DNA from: Betaproteobacteria bacterium SG8_41 | GTDB taxonomy: Bacteria > Pseudomonadota > Gammaproteobacteria > Burkholderiales > SG8-41 | Assembly (NCBI GenBank): GCA_001303585.1 | Contig: LJTT01000034.1 | Span: 18,977 to 82,976, forward strand | DNA length: 64,000 nucleotides | Direction of reading: 5' to 3' | In this document: positions 34,646 through 43,027 of the stretch, piece after piece | How positions within the stretch are numbered: position 1 is the stretch's first letter | Layout of the letters: the number at the start of each line of letters is the position of its first letter | Notes under the pieces: model-generated | The model's database searches: none | Seen by the model: the letters and a program-made list of their open reading frames with translations, nothing else | What the model was told of the DNA's origin: nothing | Made by a program: the position numbers and the translations under genes

Positions 34646-35065
34646 CTAGGAGCCGGCGACGATCGCCAGCTTGTTCTGCACGGACTTGACCCCTGCCACC
34701 CCCGCGGCGATCTGCGCTGCTCGCGCGCGCTGATCGGCAGTCTCTGCGGTTCCGTAGAGCGTGACGGCGCCGTTTTCGGCATTCACATCGATCCGGTGCA
34801 CATTGACGCTGCCCTCCGCCCCGATCGCATCCTTGACCTTTGCGGCGAGCTCCGCATCGGTGTTCACCGCGGCGACCGCAGGTGCTTGTTGCGGTTCGGC
34901 CATCTTCATTTCCGGTTGCTTGGGCTCCGCCTGTGTCACCGGCGGTATCGGTGTCGACGTCGGCTCGGGCGCCGGCTTGTCGCCGCATGCGGCCAGGCCA
35001 AGAACGAGGACGCCGGCCAGCAGGCTCGAGAAACCCCGACCCGGAAATCGTTCGCTTGGCGCCAT
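34646..35065 (-). CDS. BON-domain lipoprotein
   Basis: 139 residues from MAPSERFPGRGFSS, with AGAGGAGA six bases upstream; the 385-residue ORF-track version is an upstream read-through. A lipoprotein signal ends in lipobox VLGLAACGDKP, so Cys is the likely lipidated first residue. A Pro/Gln-rich linker (PEPTSTPIPPVTQAEPKQPEM) follows. The single BON domain is AELAAKVKDAIGAEGSVNVHRIDVNAENGAVTLYGTAETADQRARAAQIAAGVAGVKSVQNKLAI. BON domains bind phospholipid or peptidoglycan surfaces (OsmY-like). Envelope or osmotic stress role is inferred. Confidence 0.88.
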   Translation of the reverse strand: MAPSERFPGRGFSSLLAGVLVLGLAACGDKPAPEPTSTPIPPVTQAEPKQPEMKMAEPQQAPAVAAVNTDAELAAKVKDAIGAEGSVNVHRIDVNAENGAVTLYGTAETADQRARAAQIAAGVAGVKSVQNKLAIVAGS

Positions 35066-35275
35066 CAAATTCTCCTCTGGAGGGTGAGTTTTCATGCGAC
35101 GAGCGTAAAGGTACTCCAAATAGCACGCCCGCGAAACGTGGTGGACGAGCGTAATCGCGGACGCGTGGTGCGATGCACAGCGGGTGGAACAAACAGCCTG
35201 TCGCAGGCGTTGGTCATGGGTGATAAACTCGCCCGAGTCGCGGGTTGCCACAAAGCGGCCGGAGGAGGCTAACTT

Positions 35276-35797
35276 TTGGATCCCAATGGGAATTCTGCGT
35301 CTGTCCTGCAGCGATTCGTGGCGCCGCGGATCGCTGCGCGCCTCGTCGCGGCGAGCTGCTTGGCGGCGGGCTTTGTGACCGCGGCGGCGGCGGAGAACTG
35401 GGAGGTCAGGCCAGCGCCGCGCGGGGGAGAGAAAACCTGCCTGCTCGTTTCCGCGAAGCAGCCGGTCAGCGACGGCTATCAGATGGTCGAGGCGCAGATC
35501 GTTGTGGACAAGGGCGCCGTCGTCGTCAGCAGCGATTCCGTGCTTGATCCCGGATTTGAGGACATTGGCTTGGCGATCGCCAGGCATCCGTTCATTCCGG
35601 CCGACCAGGTCCGCGACCGGAAACAGGCGGTATTCGAAAAGCAGTACGCCAAGATCGTCCAGCTCTTCAAGGACGGGCGCGACGTTCGCGTGCAGTTGAG
35701 GTTCTGGCCGACCTGGCCTGCAACCGGGGCGCACTCGGTGTCGTTCAGCCTGATGGGTTTCACGAAGGCTTACGGCGAGGCCGTCAAGTGCGAGTAG
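35276..35797 (+). CDS. Secreted protein of unknown function
   Basis: 173 residues, TTG start at 35276 with GGAGGAGG about seven bases upstream. An N-terminal hydrophobic stretch (IAARLVAASCLAAGFVTAAAAENW) looks like a signal peptide cleaved near AAA-EN. The mature part begins NWEVRPAPRGGEKTCLLVSAKQPV, followed by a beta-rich segment and VQLRFWPTWPATGAHSVSFSLMGFTKAYGEAVKCE, with two Cys that may pair. The layout loosely resembles invasion-associated-locus-B-type periplasmic proteins, but I cannot assign it. The downstream sensor gene is on the same strand, 177 nt away. Confidence 0.7.
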   Translation: MDPNGNSASVLQRFVAPRIAARLVAASCLAAGFVTAAAAENWEVRPAPRGGEKTCLLVSAKQPVSDGYQMVEAQIVVDKGAVVVSSDSVLDPGFEDIGLAIARHPFIPADQVRDRKQAVFEKQYAKIVQLFKDGRDVRVQLRFWPTWPATGAHSVSFSLMGFTKAYGEAVKCE

Positions 35798-35974
35798 GCG
35801 CAAGAGAGAATAGAGCTCAAAAAAACATCAGCTGCAGGGAACTGCAGATGGGCCCAGATGGGAAACCCGCTCAAGCCGGGACATCTCTTTCCGGTGCGTG
35901 CCCATCGGCGCGCAGGGGTAGCTGCAGTCTGGTTTCGTGAGATAGCTTGCAGATAGAAAACGGAGGAGACGGCC

Positions 35975-36847
35975 ATGGGGCTGCGACTGAAGTTCAATCT
36001 GATTCTTTTTCTCGTCTTTGTCATGGGAATCGGCGTGACCGGCTGGATCTCCAACGAGCTATTGCAGCGCAACGCGCGAGACGAAATCGTCCGCAACGCG
36101 GGCTTGATGATGGAAGCCGCGCTGGCGATTCGCGGCTATACCGTATCCCAGATCCGGCCACACCTGGAGATGCAGTTGATGCGCGTCTTCCTGCCGCAGT
36201 CGGTGCCCGCCTACGCCGCAACGGAGACCATCAACGAACTTCGAAAGAAGCATCCGGATTACAGCTACAAGGAGGCAACGCTCAACCCGACCAACCCGCG
36301 CAATCGCGCGACGGACTGGGAATCCGACCTGGTCCAGACTTTCCGCAACAATCCCGACCGCAAGGAGATCATGGGCGAGCGCGACACGCCAACGGGACGC
36401 TCGCTCTACATCGCTCGCCCGATCCAGGTCAAGAATCCGGCCTGTCTCGCGTGCCACAGCGTTCCGAGCGCGGCGCCGAAATCCATGATCAAGCTCTACG
36501 GCGAAGCGAACGGTTTTGGGTGGAAGCACGATGAGATCGTGGGCGCACAGGTCGTATCGGTGCCGATGTCGTTGCCGATCGAGAACGCCAACCGCGCGTT
36601 TCAGACTTTCATGACGCTCCTGGCGGCGGTGTTCGCGGCGGTCTTCATCGTGCTCAACCTGATGCTGAGCTGGATGATCGTGCGGCCGATTCACCGGATG
36701 TCGAGGGCGGCCGACCGTGTCAGCACGGGCGACTTCGAGATCGAGGAATTCTCCGAGCGCGGGAAAGACGAAATCGCCGTGCTCGGCGCCTCCTTCAACC
36801 GCATGCGTCGCAGTTTGCAGAAGGCCATGCAGATGATCGAGAGCTGA
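35975..36847 (+). CDS. DUF3365-HAMP membrane sensor with c-type haem motif
   Basis: 290 residues. TM1 at residues 5-27 (LKFNLILFLVFVMGIGVTGWI) is followed by a periplasmic DUF3365 (Tll0287-like) domain holding CLACH, a c-type haem attachment motif, in IQVKNPACLACHSVPSAAP, then SVPMSLPIENANRAFQTF. TM2 is LLAAVFAAVFIVLNLMLSWMIV and leads into a HAMP domain, RPIHRMSRAADRVSTGDFEIEEFSERGKDEIAVLGASFNRMRRSLQ. The protein ends directly after HAMP without an output domain. The class III cyclase gene starts seven bases later, suggesting a receptor whose output sits on a partner protein. The ligand could be redox state, NO or oxygen (inference). Confidence 0.88.
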   Translation: MGLRLKFNLILFLVFVMGIGVTGWISNELLQRNARDEIVRNAGLMMEAALAIRGYTVSQIRPHLEMQLMRVFLPQSVPAYAATETINELRKKHPDYSYKEATLNPTNPRNRATDWESDLVQTFRNNPDRKEIMGERDTPTGRSLYIARPIQVKNPACLACHSVPSAAPKSMIKLYGEANGFGWKHDEIVGAQVVSVPMSLPIENANRAFQTFMTLLAAVFAAVFIVLNLMLSWMIVRPIHRMSRAADRVSTGDFEIEEFSERGKDEIAVLGASFNRMRRSLQKAMQMIES

Positions 36848-36854
36848 CGCGGCG

Positions 36855-37952
36855 ATGGAAAGCTCGGTGCCCGGCACTGCGCGGCGAACGCTGATCTGCA
36901 GCGTCGTCTTCGTTGATATCGTTGACTATTCGAAAAAGACCGTTGCGAAGCAGCTCGCAATCAAGAGCTGGTTCAACGAGCTGCTGGGACAGGCGCTGGC
37001 CAGCACGGCGAACGAGGACCGCATCATTCTCGATACCGGCGACGGAGCGGCGATCTGCTTCCCGGGCGACCCCGAGGAGGCGCTGTTCACCGCAAACGGC
37101 CTGCGCGTCTCGCTGATCGAGCGCGACTATCCCGAGCTCTCCTTCCGCATCGGCATCAACCTCGGGCCGGTGAAGGTGGTGAGGGACATCAACGGCCGGC
37201 CCAATATCCTCGGTGACGGGATCAACGTCGCGCAGCGCGTGATGAGCTTTGCCGAGCCCAACCAGATACTGGTCTCGCGCTCCTACTTCGAGGTCGTGTC
37301 GTGCCTGTCGGAGGAGTACCTGCGGCTCTTCCACTACCACGGTATCCGCCAGGACAAGCATGTGCGCTCGCACGAAGTGTATGAAGTATTCATTTCCGCG
37401 CCGGGCCAGCATGACCAGGCCGTGCCGGCGCCCGAGGCCGAGCTGCCGACGGTTGCCCTCGAGGCCGCAGGTGCGCAAAGCCCGGCGACCGAGTTCGAGG
37501 CGTCGCTGCTGGCGGCACTGGCCGCGAGCCTGGCGAAGTATATCGGGCCGATTGCAGCGGTGATCGTGCAGAAGACCGCAAGAAAGAGCGCGACGCACGA
37601 TGAGCTCTTGCGCGCGCTTGCTGACGCGATTCCTGTTCCCGAGCGGCGCGCCGGGTTTCTGAGCGAGGCCGGAGCGGGCGCTGCGCCGGCGAAGCGCGAG
37701 CCGTCCGCCGCCAGCGCTCGGCACGCCGCCCCGCCTGAGGTCGAGCCGGCAGCGGCGGGCGTCAGCCCGCGGGTTGCCGACCGTGCCGAGCGCCTGCTGG
37801 CGCTTCATATCGGGCCGATGGCGAAAATCCTGGTAAAGAAGGCAGCGAAGAACGCGCGCGGAACGGAGGACTTCGTCGCGGCGCTGGCCGAGGCGATCGA
37901 CGGCGACGAAGACCGCGCAGCATTCCTCGCCGCGGCAGAGAAGGAATTTTGA
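36855..37952 (+). CDS. Class III adenylate/guanylate cyclase with duplicated C-terminal module
   Basis: 365 residues. The cyclase homology domain covers residues about 10-185: first metal Asp in VVFVDIVDYSKKT, second in LDTGDGAAICFPG, and transition-state Asn/Arg in ILGDGINVAQRV. All catalytic positions look intact, so cAMP or cGMP synthesis is expected. The C-terminal half holds two copies of a ~50-residue module: LAKYIGPIAAVIVQKTARKS...LADAIPVPERRAGFL and LALHIGPMAKILVKKAAKNA...LAEAIDGDEDRAAFL, linked by a Pro/Ala-rich stretch. There is no transmembrane segment. Seven bases separate it from the DUF3365-HAMP gene, its likely membrane regulator. Confidence 0.88.
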   Translation: MESSVPGTARRTLICSVVFVDIVDYSKKTVAKQLAIKSWFNELLGQALASTANEDRIILDTGDGAAICFPGDPEEALFTANGLRVSLIERDYPELSFRIGINLGPVKVVRDINGRPNILGDGINVAQRVMSFAEPNQILVSRSYFEVVSCLSEEYLRLFHYHGIRQDKHVRSHEVYEVFISAPGQHDQAVPAPEAELPTVALEAAGAQSPATEFEASLLAALAASLAKYIGPIAAVIVQKTARKSATHDELLRALADAIPVPERRAGFLSEAGAGAAPAKREPSAASARHAAPPEVEPAAAGVSPRVADRAERLLALHIGPMAKILVKKAAKNARGTEDFVAALAEAIDGDEDRAAFLAAAEKEF

Positions 37953-37996
37953 GCCGCCGGGTCGCCTGGAGCGCGACGGACTAGAATAGCGGCGGA

Positions 37997-38100
37997 ATGT
38001 GATGGATGATGGTGATTGGAAATGGTGATGTCCGGATCGCGGCGCGTCGCCAGCTCCCAATCCCGTTACCCGTTCCCAGTAATCTCGGCAGTTTCCATTA
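37997..38100. repeat. GTGATGG-type repeat remnant
   Basis: TGTGATGGATGATGGTGATTGGAAATGGTGATG at 37997-38030, a left arm of the GTGATGA family without a clear matching right arm, in the spacer before the hydroxyacid dehydrogenase. Confidence 0.5.
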
Positions 38101-38160
38101 GCACGCTTGTCGCCGGTCAGCGTCCATTGGCTGCCGATCACGCCTTTGAGGAATAAAACG

Positions 38161-39171
38161 ATGGCAAAGGAAAAAAAACGGCTCCTCCTTCCCGACGCAA
38201 TGGCGCGTCCAGGGTGGGATTTCGCGAAGGCGCGCGCGGACGTGGAGGCGATCGCCTTTTCCCCGGGCATGCCGACGGCCGATTTCCGGCGGCTGCTGAG
38301 CGATGCGGACGGCGTTGCGCTTACGTTCACGCCCATACAGGCCGGCGACCTCGAGGTGGCGCCGCGGCTGCGCGCGGTCGGCAGGATCGGGGTAGGGTAT
38401 GACGCCGTCGATGTCGAGGCCCTGACCCGCCGCGGGATCCCCCTGATGACCTGCGGCACCGACAATTCGCCCACGGTCGCCGAGTACACCTTGTTCATGA
38501 TGCTCTGGCTCTGCAAACGCGGCGCCCTGCTCGATTCCCTTCCGCGCCAGGGCCGCTGGTCGGAGCGCTACCGCGAGCTTTCCACCGAGCTGCTGGGCAA
38601 GACGCTGCTCATCATCGGCTTCGGCCGCATCGGCACGCGCGTCGCGAAGCGCTGCCTGCCCATGGAGATGATGGTCGAGGTCTACGACCCGTACGTCGCG
38701 GCGGAGACGGTGCGCGCGGCGGGTTGCGAACCGGTGAGCGATCTCGACGCCGCGCTGGCGCGCGCCGATTTCGTCACCCTTCACTGTCCCAAGTCGCCGG
38801 AGACGGTGGGAATGTTCGATGCCGCGCGGCTGGCGCGAATGAAACCGGGGGCGTACCTCATCAACACCGCGCGCGGCGGCCTGGTCGATGAGGCCGCGCT
38901 CTACGCCGCGCTCGCCGCGGGCAAGCTCGGCGGCGCGGGAATCGACGTCTTTTCTCCGGAGCCGCCGCTCACCGACAATCCCCTCTTCACGCTGTCGAAC
39001 GTCATCACGGCGCCGCATATGGCAGGCAACTCGCGCGAGTCACTCGATCGCGCAGCGCTTACGACGACGCGCAACCTGCTGATCGTGCTCGATGGGGGCG
39101 TGCCCGATGCGCAGTTCGTGGTCAATCCCGATGCGCTGCGCCTTCGGCGCAAAAATGGTGATGAAAAATAG
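38161..39171 (+). CDS. D-isomer-specific 2-hydroxyacid dehydrogenase family protein
   Basis: 336 residues from MAKEKKRLLLPD; the ORF-track start at 38107 adds 18 residues. The catalytic domain opens with the phosphoglycerate-dehydrogenase-like RVGRIGVGYDAVDVEAL equivalent. The Rossmann motif is GKTLLIIGFGRIGTRVAKRCL; the catalytic Arg is in INTARGGLVDEAALYAAL, the Glu in GAGIDVFSPEPP and the His in ITAPHMAGNSRES. It is NAD(H)-dependent; the substrate could be glyoxylate, hydroxypyruvate or 3-phosphoglycerate. The last residues NGDEK and the TAG are encoded by a GTGATGA repeat, so the natural C-terminus has been replaced or extended. Confidence 0.87.
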   Translation: MAKEKKRLLLPDAMARPGWDFAKARADVEAIAFSPGMPTADFRRLLSDADGVALTFTPIQAGDLEVAPRLRAVGRIGVGYDAVDVEALTRRGIPLMTCGTDNSPTVAEYTLFMMLWLCKRGALLDSLPRQGRWSERYRELSTELLGKTLLIIGFGRIGTRVAKRCLPMEMMVEVYDPYVAAETVRAAGCEPVSDLDAALARADFVTLHCPKSPETVGMFDAARLARMKPGAYLINTARGGLVDEAALYAALAAGKLGGAGIDVFSPEPPLTDNPLFTLSNVITAPHMAGNSRESLDRAALTTTRNLLIVLDGGVPDAQFVVNPDALRLRRKNGDEK

Positions 39172-39284
39172 TGATGATTAATGGTGATGAGAAATGGTGA
39201 TACGAGGCTGGTAACCCCACGCGGTTTTCACCTATCACTAGTAATCATCACCATCTTTCATCACCAGTACTCATCACCAGTTAT
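39154..39284. repeat. Paired GTGATGA / TCATCAC arms
   Basis: Left arm AATGGTGATGAAAAATAGTGATGATTAATGGTGATGAGAAATGGTGAT (39154-39200) and right arm ATCACTAGTAATCATCACCATCTTTCATCACCAGTACTCATCACCAG (39234-39280) form an imperfect inverted repeat. It includes the end of the hydroxyacid dehydrogenase coding sequence. Confidence 0.85.
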
Positions 39285-39289
39285 TGCAA

Positions 39290-40153
39290 TTAAGCGGCGC
39301 GCCGCAGCGCCTGCAGCTGACGCGCGATGAAAGCCTTGACCATCTCGTGCGCGCGGTCCGTCTGCGGCCCGGGATGCGCGATCCACTCGTGCTCGCAGCC
39401 TTCGAAGACTTCCAGCTCGCACTCGCCGCCGGCCGCGCGGTAAGTCGCCGCGAACTTCTCCTGGATTGGCGGTATGACGTTGTCGTCGATCCCGCCCTGC
39501 ATGATCAGCATCGGCGGCAATGAGACCGCCTCGCGGCGGTCGAGAATCTCCTGGGGATTGCCTTCGTGGACGAGGTCCCAGGGATCGAAGTAGGTCTTGG
39601 ACTTCTGCATCATTTCCGCGCGCTTCATCTTCTCGGCCTGCAGGAATCGGGCGTACGGATCGCTGATGGGCGAGCGCGTCGCAACGTAGGCGAGCGTCGC
39701 GTCGATTTTCGGGGCCTCGGGCAACGGGTGGGCGTTGTAACGCGGGTCGCGCGGGCGCATGGCAAGCAACTGGGCGACATGACCGCCGCTCGAGCTCCCG
39801 AGCACGCCGAGAGGGGAGGGATCGCCGTTCCATTCCTTCGCCTTGGCCTTGAGCCAGCGAACGCCGTAATTCGCGTCCTGGACCGAGGCAGGATACGGCG
39901 CCTCGGGGGCGAGCGTCAGATCGACGGCCACCACGAGAATGCCGCTCTTCGCGACCGCTTCGTCCATCGGCACATTGGCGAGGCGGTCCTTGTTGTTCCA
40001 TGCCCCGCCATGCAGATCGAGCAGCGTCGGGAACGGTCCTGGCCCCTGCGGCTGGTAGATGCGGGCCATCAGGGTCCGTTGGGGCGTGCGCCGGAACTCG
40101 ACGTCCCAGACCTTGATCGGGTGGTTGCTCGCAGGGTTGTAGATCGCGGCCAT
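39290..40153 (-). CDS. Alpha/beta hydrolase (HSL/carboxylesterase type)
   Basis: 287 residues. Oxyanion-hole motif LLDLHGGAWNNKDR, nucleophile elbow LGVLGSSSGGHVAQLLA (Ser in GSSSGG), acid GGIDDNVIP and catalytic His FEGCEHEWIAHPG give a complete triad of the hormone-sensitive-lipase-like esterase class. No signal peptide, so it is likely cytoplasmic. The substrate is unknown; the neighbouring ACMSD-type amidohydrolase and hydroxyacid dehydrogenase suggest an aromatic or carboxylic-acid catabolic setting (weak inference). Confidence 0.88.
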   Translation of the reverse strand: MAAIYNPASNHPIKVWDVEFRRTPQRTLMARIYQPQGPGPFPTLLDLHGGAWNNKDRLANVPMDEAVAKSGILVVAVDLTLAPEAPYPASVQDANYGVRWLKAKAKEWNGDPSPLGVLGSSSGGHVAQLLAMRPRDPRYNAHPLPEAPKIDATLAYVATRSPISDPYARFLQAEKMKRAEMMQKSKTYFDPWDLVHEGNPQEILDRREAVSLPPMLIMQGGIDDNVIPPIQEKFAATYRAAGGECELEVFEGCEHEWIAHPGPQTDRAHEMVKAFIARQLQALRRAA

Positions 40154-40740
40154 TCTTGTTTCTCCATGGGGTCAATGAGCGGGACGAGGGCGATCATACC
40201 TGTACGCGAAAGCACGGGCGACGACAGCGGCGCCCCCGCGAGCAAGGGCCGGTAGCAAAATGGATTCCCTTCCTGCCCGAGGCTGAGTCGGGGTTTCGAA
40301 GAATGTGCCCGCGCACATTCAAGCCGACGAAGGCCAGCTGCCTGTGAGCGGCTGGACCGGCGGGGCGGCGCGCGGCGACGGGATGGCGGCGGGAGTCACG
40401 CACAGCCGCTTCATTTTGTTACGCGCTCTAAGTCACTCAGTGACCACGAAAATACCAGCGCCGCTCCGGCGCCCCCACGACTGGCCGGAGGCCCGTCCGG
40501 TTCGTTGGCGGGCGCGGTCCCGGCCCGTTTTAAGGCGTCGCTGCTCTCAAGGTTCATGGCGGGAACGGGACAGGCGCCGCGTTCTGTGGCATCTTTGGGG
40601 CGAAACACGCCAATCGTCCGCAACAATTTCAAGAAAGCAACAGAGGATCCGATGCCGAGCAACCGGCCTCGCTTTTTTGGGCCGCGCATTAGCCAATTCA
40701 TTGCTTCATCACTTCAACCGATTTGACCAGGAACGCGAAC
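40154..40740. other. 587-nt divergent spacer without a supported gene
   Basis: Several short ORFs cross this region, but none has recognisable family text or a convincing ribosome binding site. No heptamer array or TIR is present. It should contain the promoters of the hydrolase (minus) and the amidohydrolase (plus). Confidence 0.5.
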
Positions 40741-41868
40741 ATGCATACCCACACCGATCCAAACCAGAATTCAAACGTGCCGATGCCCGAGATAGTTTTT
40801 ACCGGTTGCGAGGTGCTAGCCGCTGCGCGTGCAAAGACGCAGGCCCAGGCACGGCCGGCCGCGAAAAAGAAGGCGCGGTCAAAGCCCGCGGGGCGCCGCA
40901 TCGTGAAGGTGGGGGGACGCCGCGTCAAGACGATCGATGTGCATGCTCATTGCGTGATACCGGAGACGCTCGCCCTGTGCGGAAGGAGCCTCGAAGACCA
41001 GCGCGGTCCCGGCATCGACGAGGTCGGGGCGCGGCGCATACGCGAGATGGACGAGCAGGGTATCGACATGGAAGCGCTGAGCATCAATCCGTTCTGGTAC
41101 AGGACGGAGCGCGATCTCGCCGCAGAGGTGGTCAGGATCCAGAACGAGAAACTGGCGGAGTTCTGCGCAACCTACCCCGACCGATTCGTCGCGTTTGCCT
41201 CGGTCGCGCTGCAATATCCGGATCTCGCAGTGCAGCAGCTCGTGGACGGCGTGAAAAGGCTGGGACTGCGCGGTGCGGCAGTCGGCGCCAGCGTCGCGGG
41301 AGAGGAATTTTCCGACCCGAAATTTCACCCGTTCTGGGCGAAGGCGCAAGAGCTTGGTGTGCTGATCTTCATCCATCCGCAAAGCACGCCCGATCTTGCG
41401 AACCGGCTCAGGGGCAACGGCTGGCTCGCCAACACCATCGGCAACCCGCTCGACACCACCATCGCGCTTTCGCATCTGATCTTCGAGGGAACGCTCGACC
41501 GCTTCCCGAAGCTCAAGATCTGCTCGGCGCATGGCGGGGGCTTCCTGCCGTCCTACGCGCCGCGCTCGGATAACTGCCTGCGCGTGGCGCCCGACATGGA
41601 CACGGGCGTCAAGCTGAAGAAGAAGCCGACGGAATACCTGAGAGACATGTATTACGACACGCTGGTTTTCACCTCGGAAGCGCTGCGGCACCTGGCTGCG
41701 GAGGTGGGCTCGAACCGCCTGGTCATCGGCACCGACCACCCGATTCCCTGGCAAAGCAAGTCCGTCGACCACATTCTCAAGGCGCCGGGCTTCAGCGCGA
41801 AGGAGCGCCGGATGATGCTCGGGGAGACGGCGGCGAAGCTGCTCGGCATCGACCCGGTCGTGCGCTGA
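40741..41868 (+). CDS. Amidohydrolase family 2 (ACMSD-like) protein
   Basis: 375 residues from MHTHTDPNQNSN, with AGGA seven bases upstream; the ORF-track TTG at 40723 is rejected. After a ~60-residue basic leader (RPAAKKKARSKPAGRR) comes the metal-binding TIDVHAHCVIP. Then AFASVALQYPDLAVQQL, FIHPQSTPD, ICSAHGGGFLPSYAPRSD and the final metal Asp GTDHPIPW, the order seen in alpha-amino-beta-carboxymuconate-semialdehyde decarboxylase and related decarboxylases. Expected: zinc-dependent non-oxidative decarboxylation or hydrolysis of an aromatic-derived acid. The basic leader is unusual and could be a targeting or nucleic-acid-like extension. The substrate is not readable. Confidence 0.87.
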   Translation: MHTHTDPNQNSNVPMPEIVFTGCEVLAAARAKTQAQARPAAKKKARSKPAGRRIVKVGGRRVKTIDVHAHCVIPETLALCGRSLEDQRGPGIDEVGARRIREMDEQGIDMEALSINPFWYRTERDLAAEVVRIQNEKLAEFCATYPDRFVAFASVALQYPDLAVQQLVDGVKRLGLRGAAVGASVAGEEFSDPKFHPFWAKAQELGVLIFIHPQSTPDLANRLRGNGWLANTIGNPLDTTIALSHLIFEGTLDRFPKLKICSAHGGGFLPSYAPRSDNCLRVAPDMDTGVKLKKKPTEYLRDMYYDTLVFTSEALRHLAAEVGSNRLVIGTDHPIPWQSKSVDHILKAPGFSAKERRMMLGETAAKLLGIDPVVR

Positions 41869-41885
41869 TCGCGCACCCGGGTCGC

Positions 41886-41956
41886 GTTCAACGTTCCAGG
41901 TTTTAGGTTCGACGCCGACTCCTTGAACAGGGAGCCTTGAACCCGGAACGCTGAGC
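41886..41956. repeat. Heptamer tracts (GTTCAAC x4, then CCTTGAA type)
   Basis: GTTCAAC GTTCCAG GTTTTAG GTTCGAC (41886-41913, exactly four units), then CCTTGAA CAGGGAG CCTTGAA CCCGGAA CGCTGAG up to about 41955, between the convergent amidohydrolase and LOG genes. Confidence 0.8.
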
Positions 41957-41969
41957 GCCGTAGCGGCGC

Positions 41970-42785
41970 TCAGAGCATCGGTCCCGGTTGCCCCAGCGCC
42001 TTCTCTGCGAGCTGCCCGACGACCCAGTTGTAGGCCTCGTCCACGGAATCGGTGTGGTACATCAGCTTCAGGTCCTCGGCATTGATCGTTCCGTGGCGCA
42101 CGAGCGCGTCGAAGTCCACGATCTCCCGCCAATACTGCGTGCCGAAAACGACGATCGGCATGGGCTTGCTCATTTTGCGCGTCTGCACCAGCGTCAGCAG
42201 CTCGAAGAGCTCGTCGAGCGTGCCGAAACCGCCCGGAAACACGATCACCGCCTTGGCGAGATAGGCGAACCAGAACTTGCGCATGAAAAAGTAGTGGAAG
42301 TGGAAAGCGAGCTCTCGCGTCACATACGGGTTGTCGAACTCCTCGGCGGGAATCGAGATCGTCAGGCCCACGTTCATGCCGCGCGCCTCGGCGGCCCCGC
42401 GATTGGCCGCTTCCATGATGCCCGGGCCGCCGCCGGTGCAGACGACGAAGCGCCGTTCATTCGGATCCAGTGCCTTGGACCACTGGGTCAGGCGGAAGGC
42501 AAGCTCGCGCGCGGCCTCGTAGTAGCGTGACATCGAAAGCGCGGTGCGCGCCTTGTCCGGGTCCCCGCCGCTGCCCTCGGCCTTGCGCAGCTCCGCTTCC
42601 GCGTCCTCGCGCGATTTGACTCGCGCTGACCCCATGAACACGACGGTGTCGTCCACCCGGTGATGCTCGAAGCGACTTTTTGGCTCGAGGTACTCGGAAA
42701 GGATGCGCAGGGCGCGCCCTTCCTTGCTGTTCAGAAATCCCTGATTGCGGTAAGCCTTGACAGGGTGGCGATGGCGATCGGTCAT
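41970..42785 (-). CDS. LOG family protein (nucleotide 5'-monophosphate phosphoribohydrolase-like)
   Basis: 271 residues from MTDRHRHPVKAYRNQGFLNS; AGGA lies seven bases before ATG 42785. Core motifs: VVFMGSARVKSREDAE, FVVCTGGGPGIMEAANRGAAEARGMNVGLTISIP and the LOG signature AVIVFPGGFGTLDELFELLTLVQT. The long N-terminal extension (about 50 residues) distinguishes it from short plant-type LOG. Family members remove ribose-5-phosphate from nucleoside monophosphates (PpnN/LOG). Often annotated as lysine decarboxylase, which is incorrect for this family. Cytoplasmic; transcribed divergently from the TPP enzyme gene. Confidence 0.88.
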   Translation of the reverse strand: MTDRHRHPVKAYRNQGFLNSKEGRALRILSEYLEPKSRFEHHRVDDTVVFMGSARVKSREDAEAELRKAEGSGGDPDKARTALSMSRYYEAARELAFRLTQWSKALDPNERRFVVCTGGGPGIMEAANRGAAEARGMNVGLTISIPAEEFDNPYVTRELAFHFHYFFMRKFWFAYLAKAVIVFPGGFGTLDELFELLTLVQTRKMSKPMPIVVFGTQYWREIVDFDALVRHGTINAEDLKLMYHTDSVDEAYNWVVGQLAEKALGQPGPML

Positions 42786-43027
42786 GGTCGGTCCTGTGGG
42801 AGCGTATCCAGATACAGAAAGCGAGTTTAACCCCCTGGCGGGCCGCGACGAACCGCGCGAATATGACATGAGGCACAAACCGGGTGCGCGGGCGTCGGGA
42901 GCCTCGCGCGCGACGAGGAAAAGGCGGCGGGGTTAGAATGAAAAGTCCTCGTTGCGCTCCGAGCGCAAAGCCAGGAACCGCGCCGTGGCGCGGTGCGCGG
43001 AAGGCGGGTTAAACCGAGAGGAAAAAA

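Noticed and set aside
35104-35803. 385-residue form of the BON lipoprotein gene extending to 35803
   Set aside because: The extension is antisense to the secreted protein gene, and the lipoprotein signal with ribosome binding site fixes the start at 35065.
40505-40726. 73-codon ORF in the 587-nt spacer before the amidohydrolase
   Set aside because: No recognisable motif, ribosome binding site or conserved composition.
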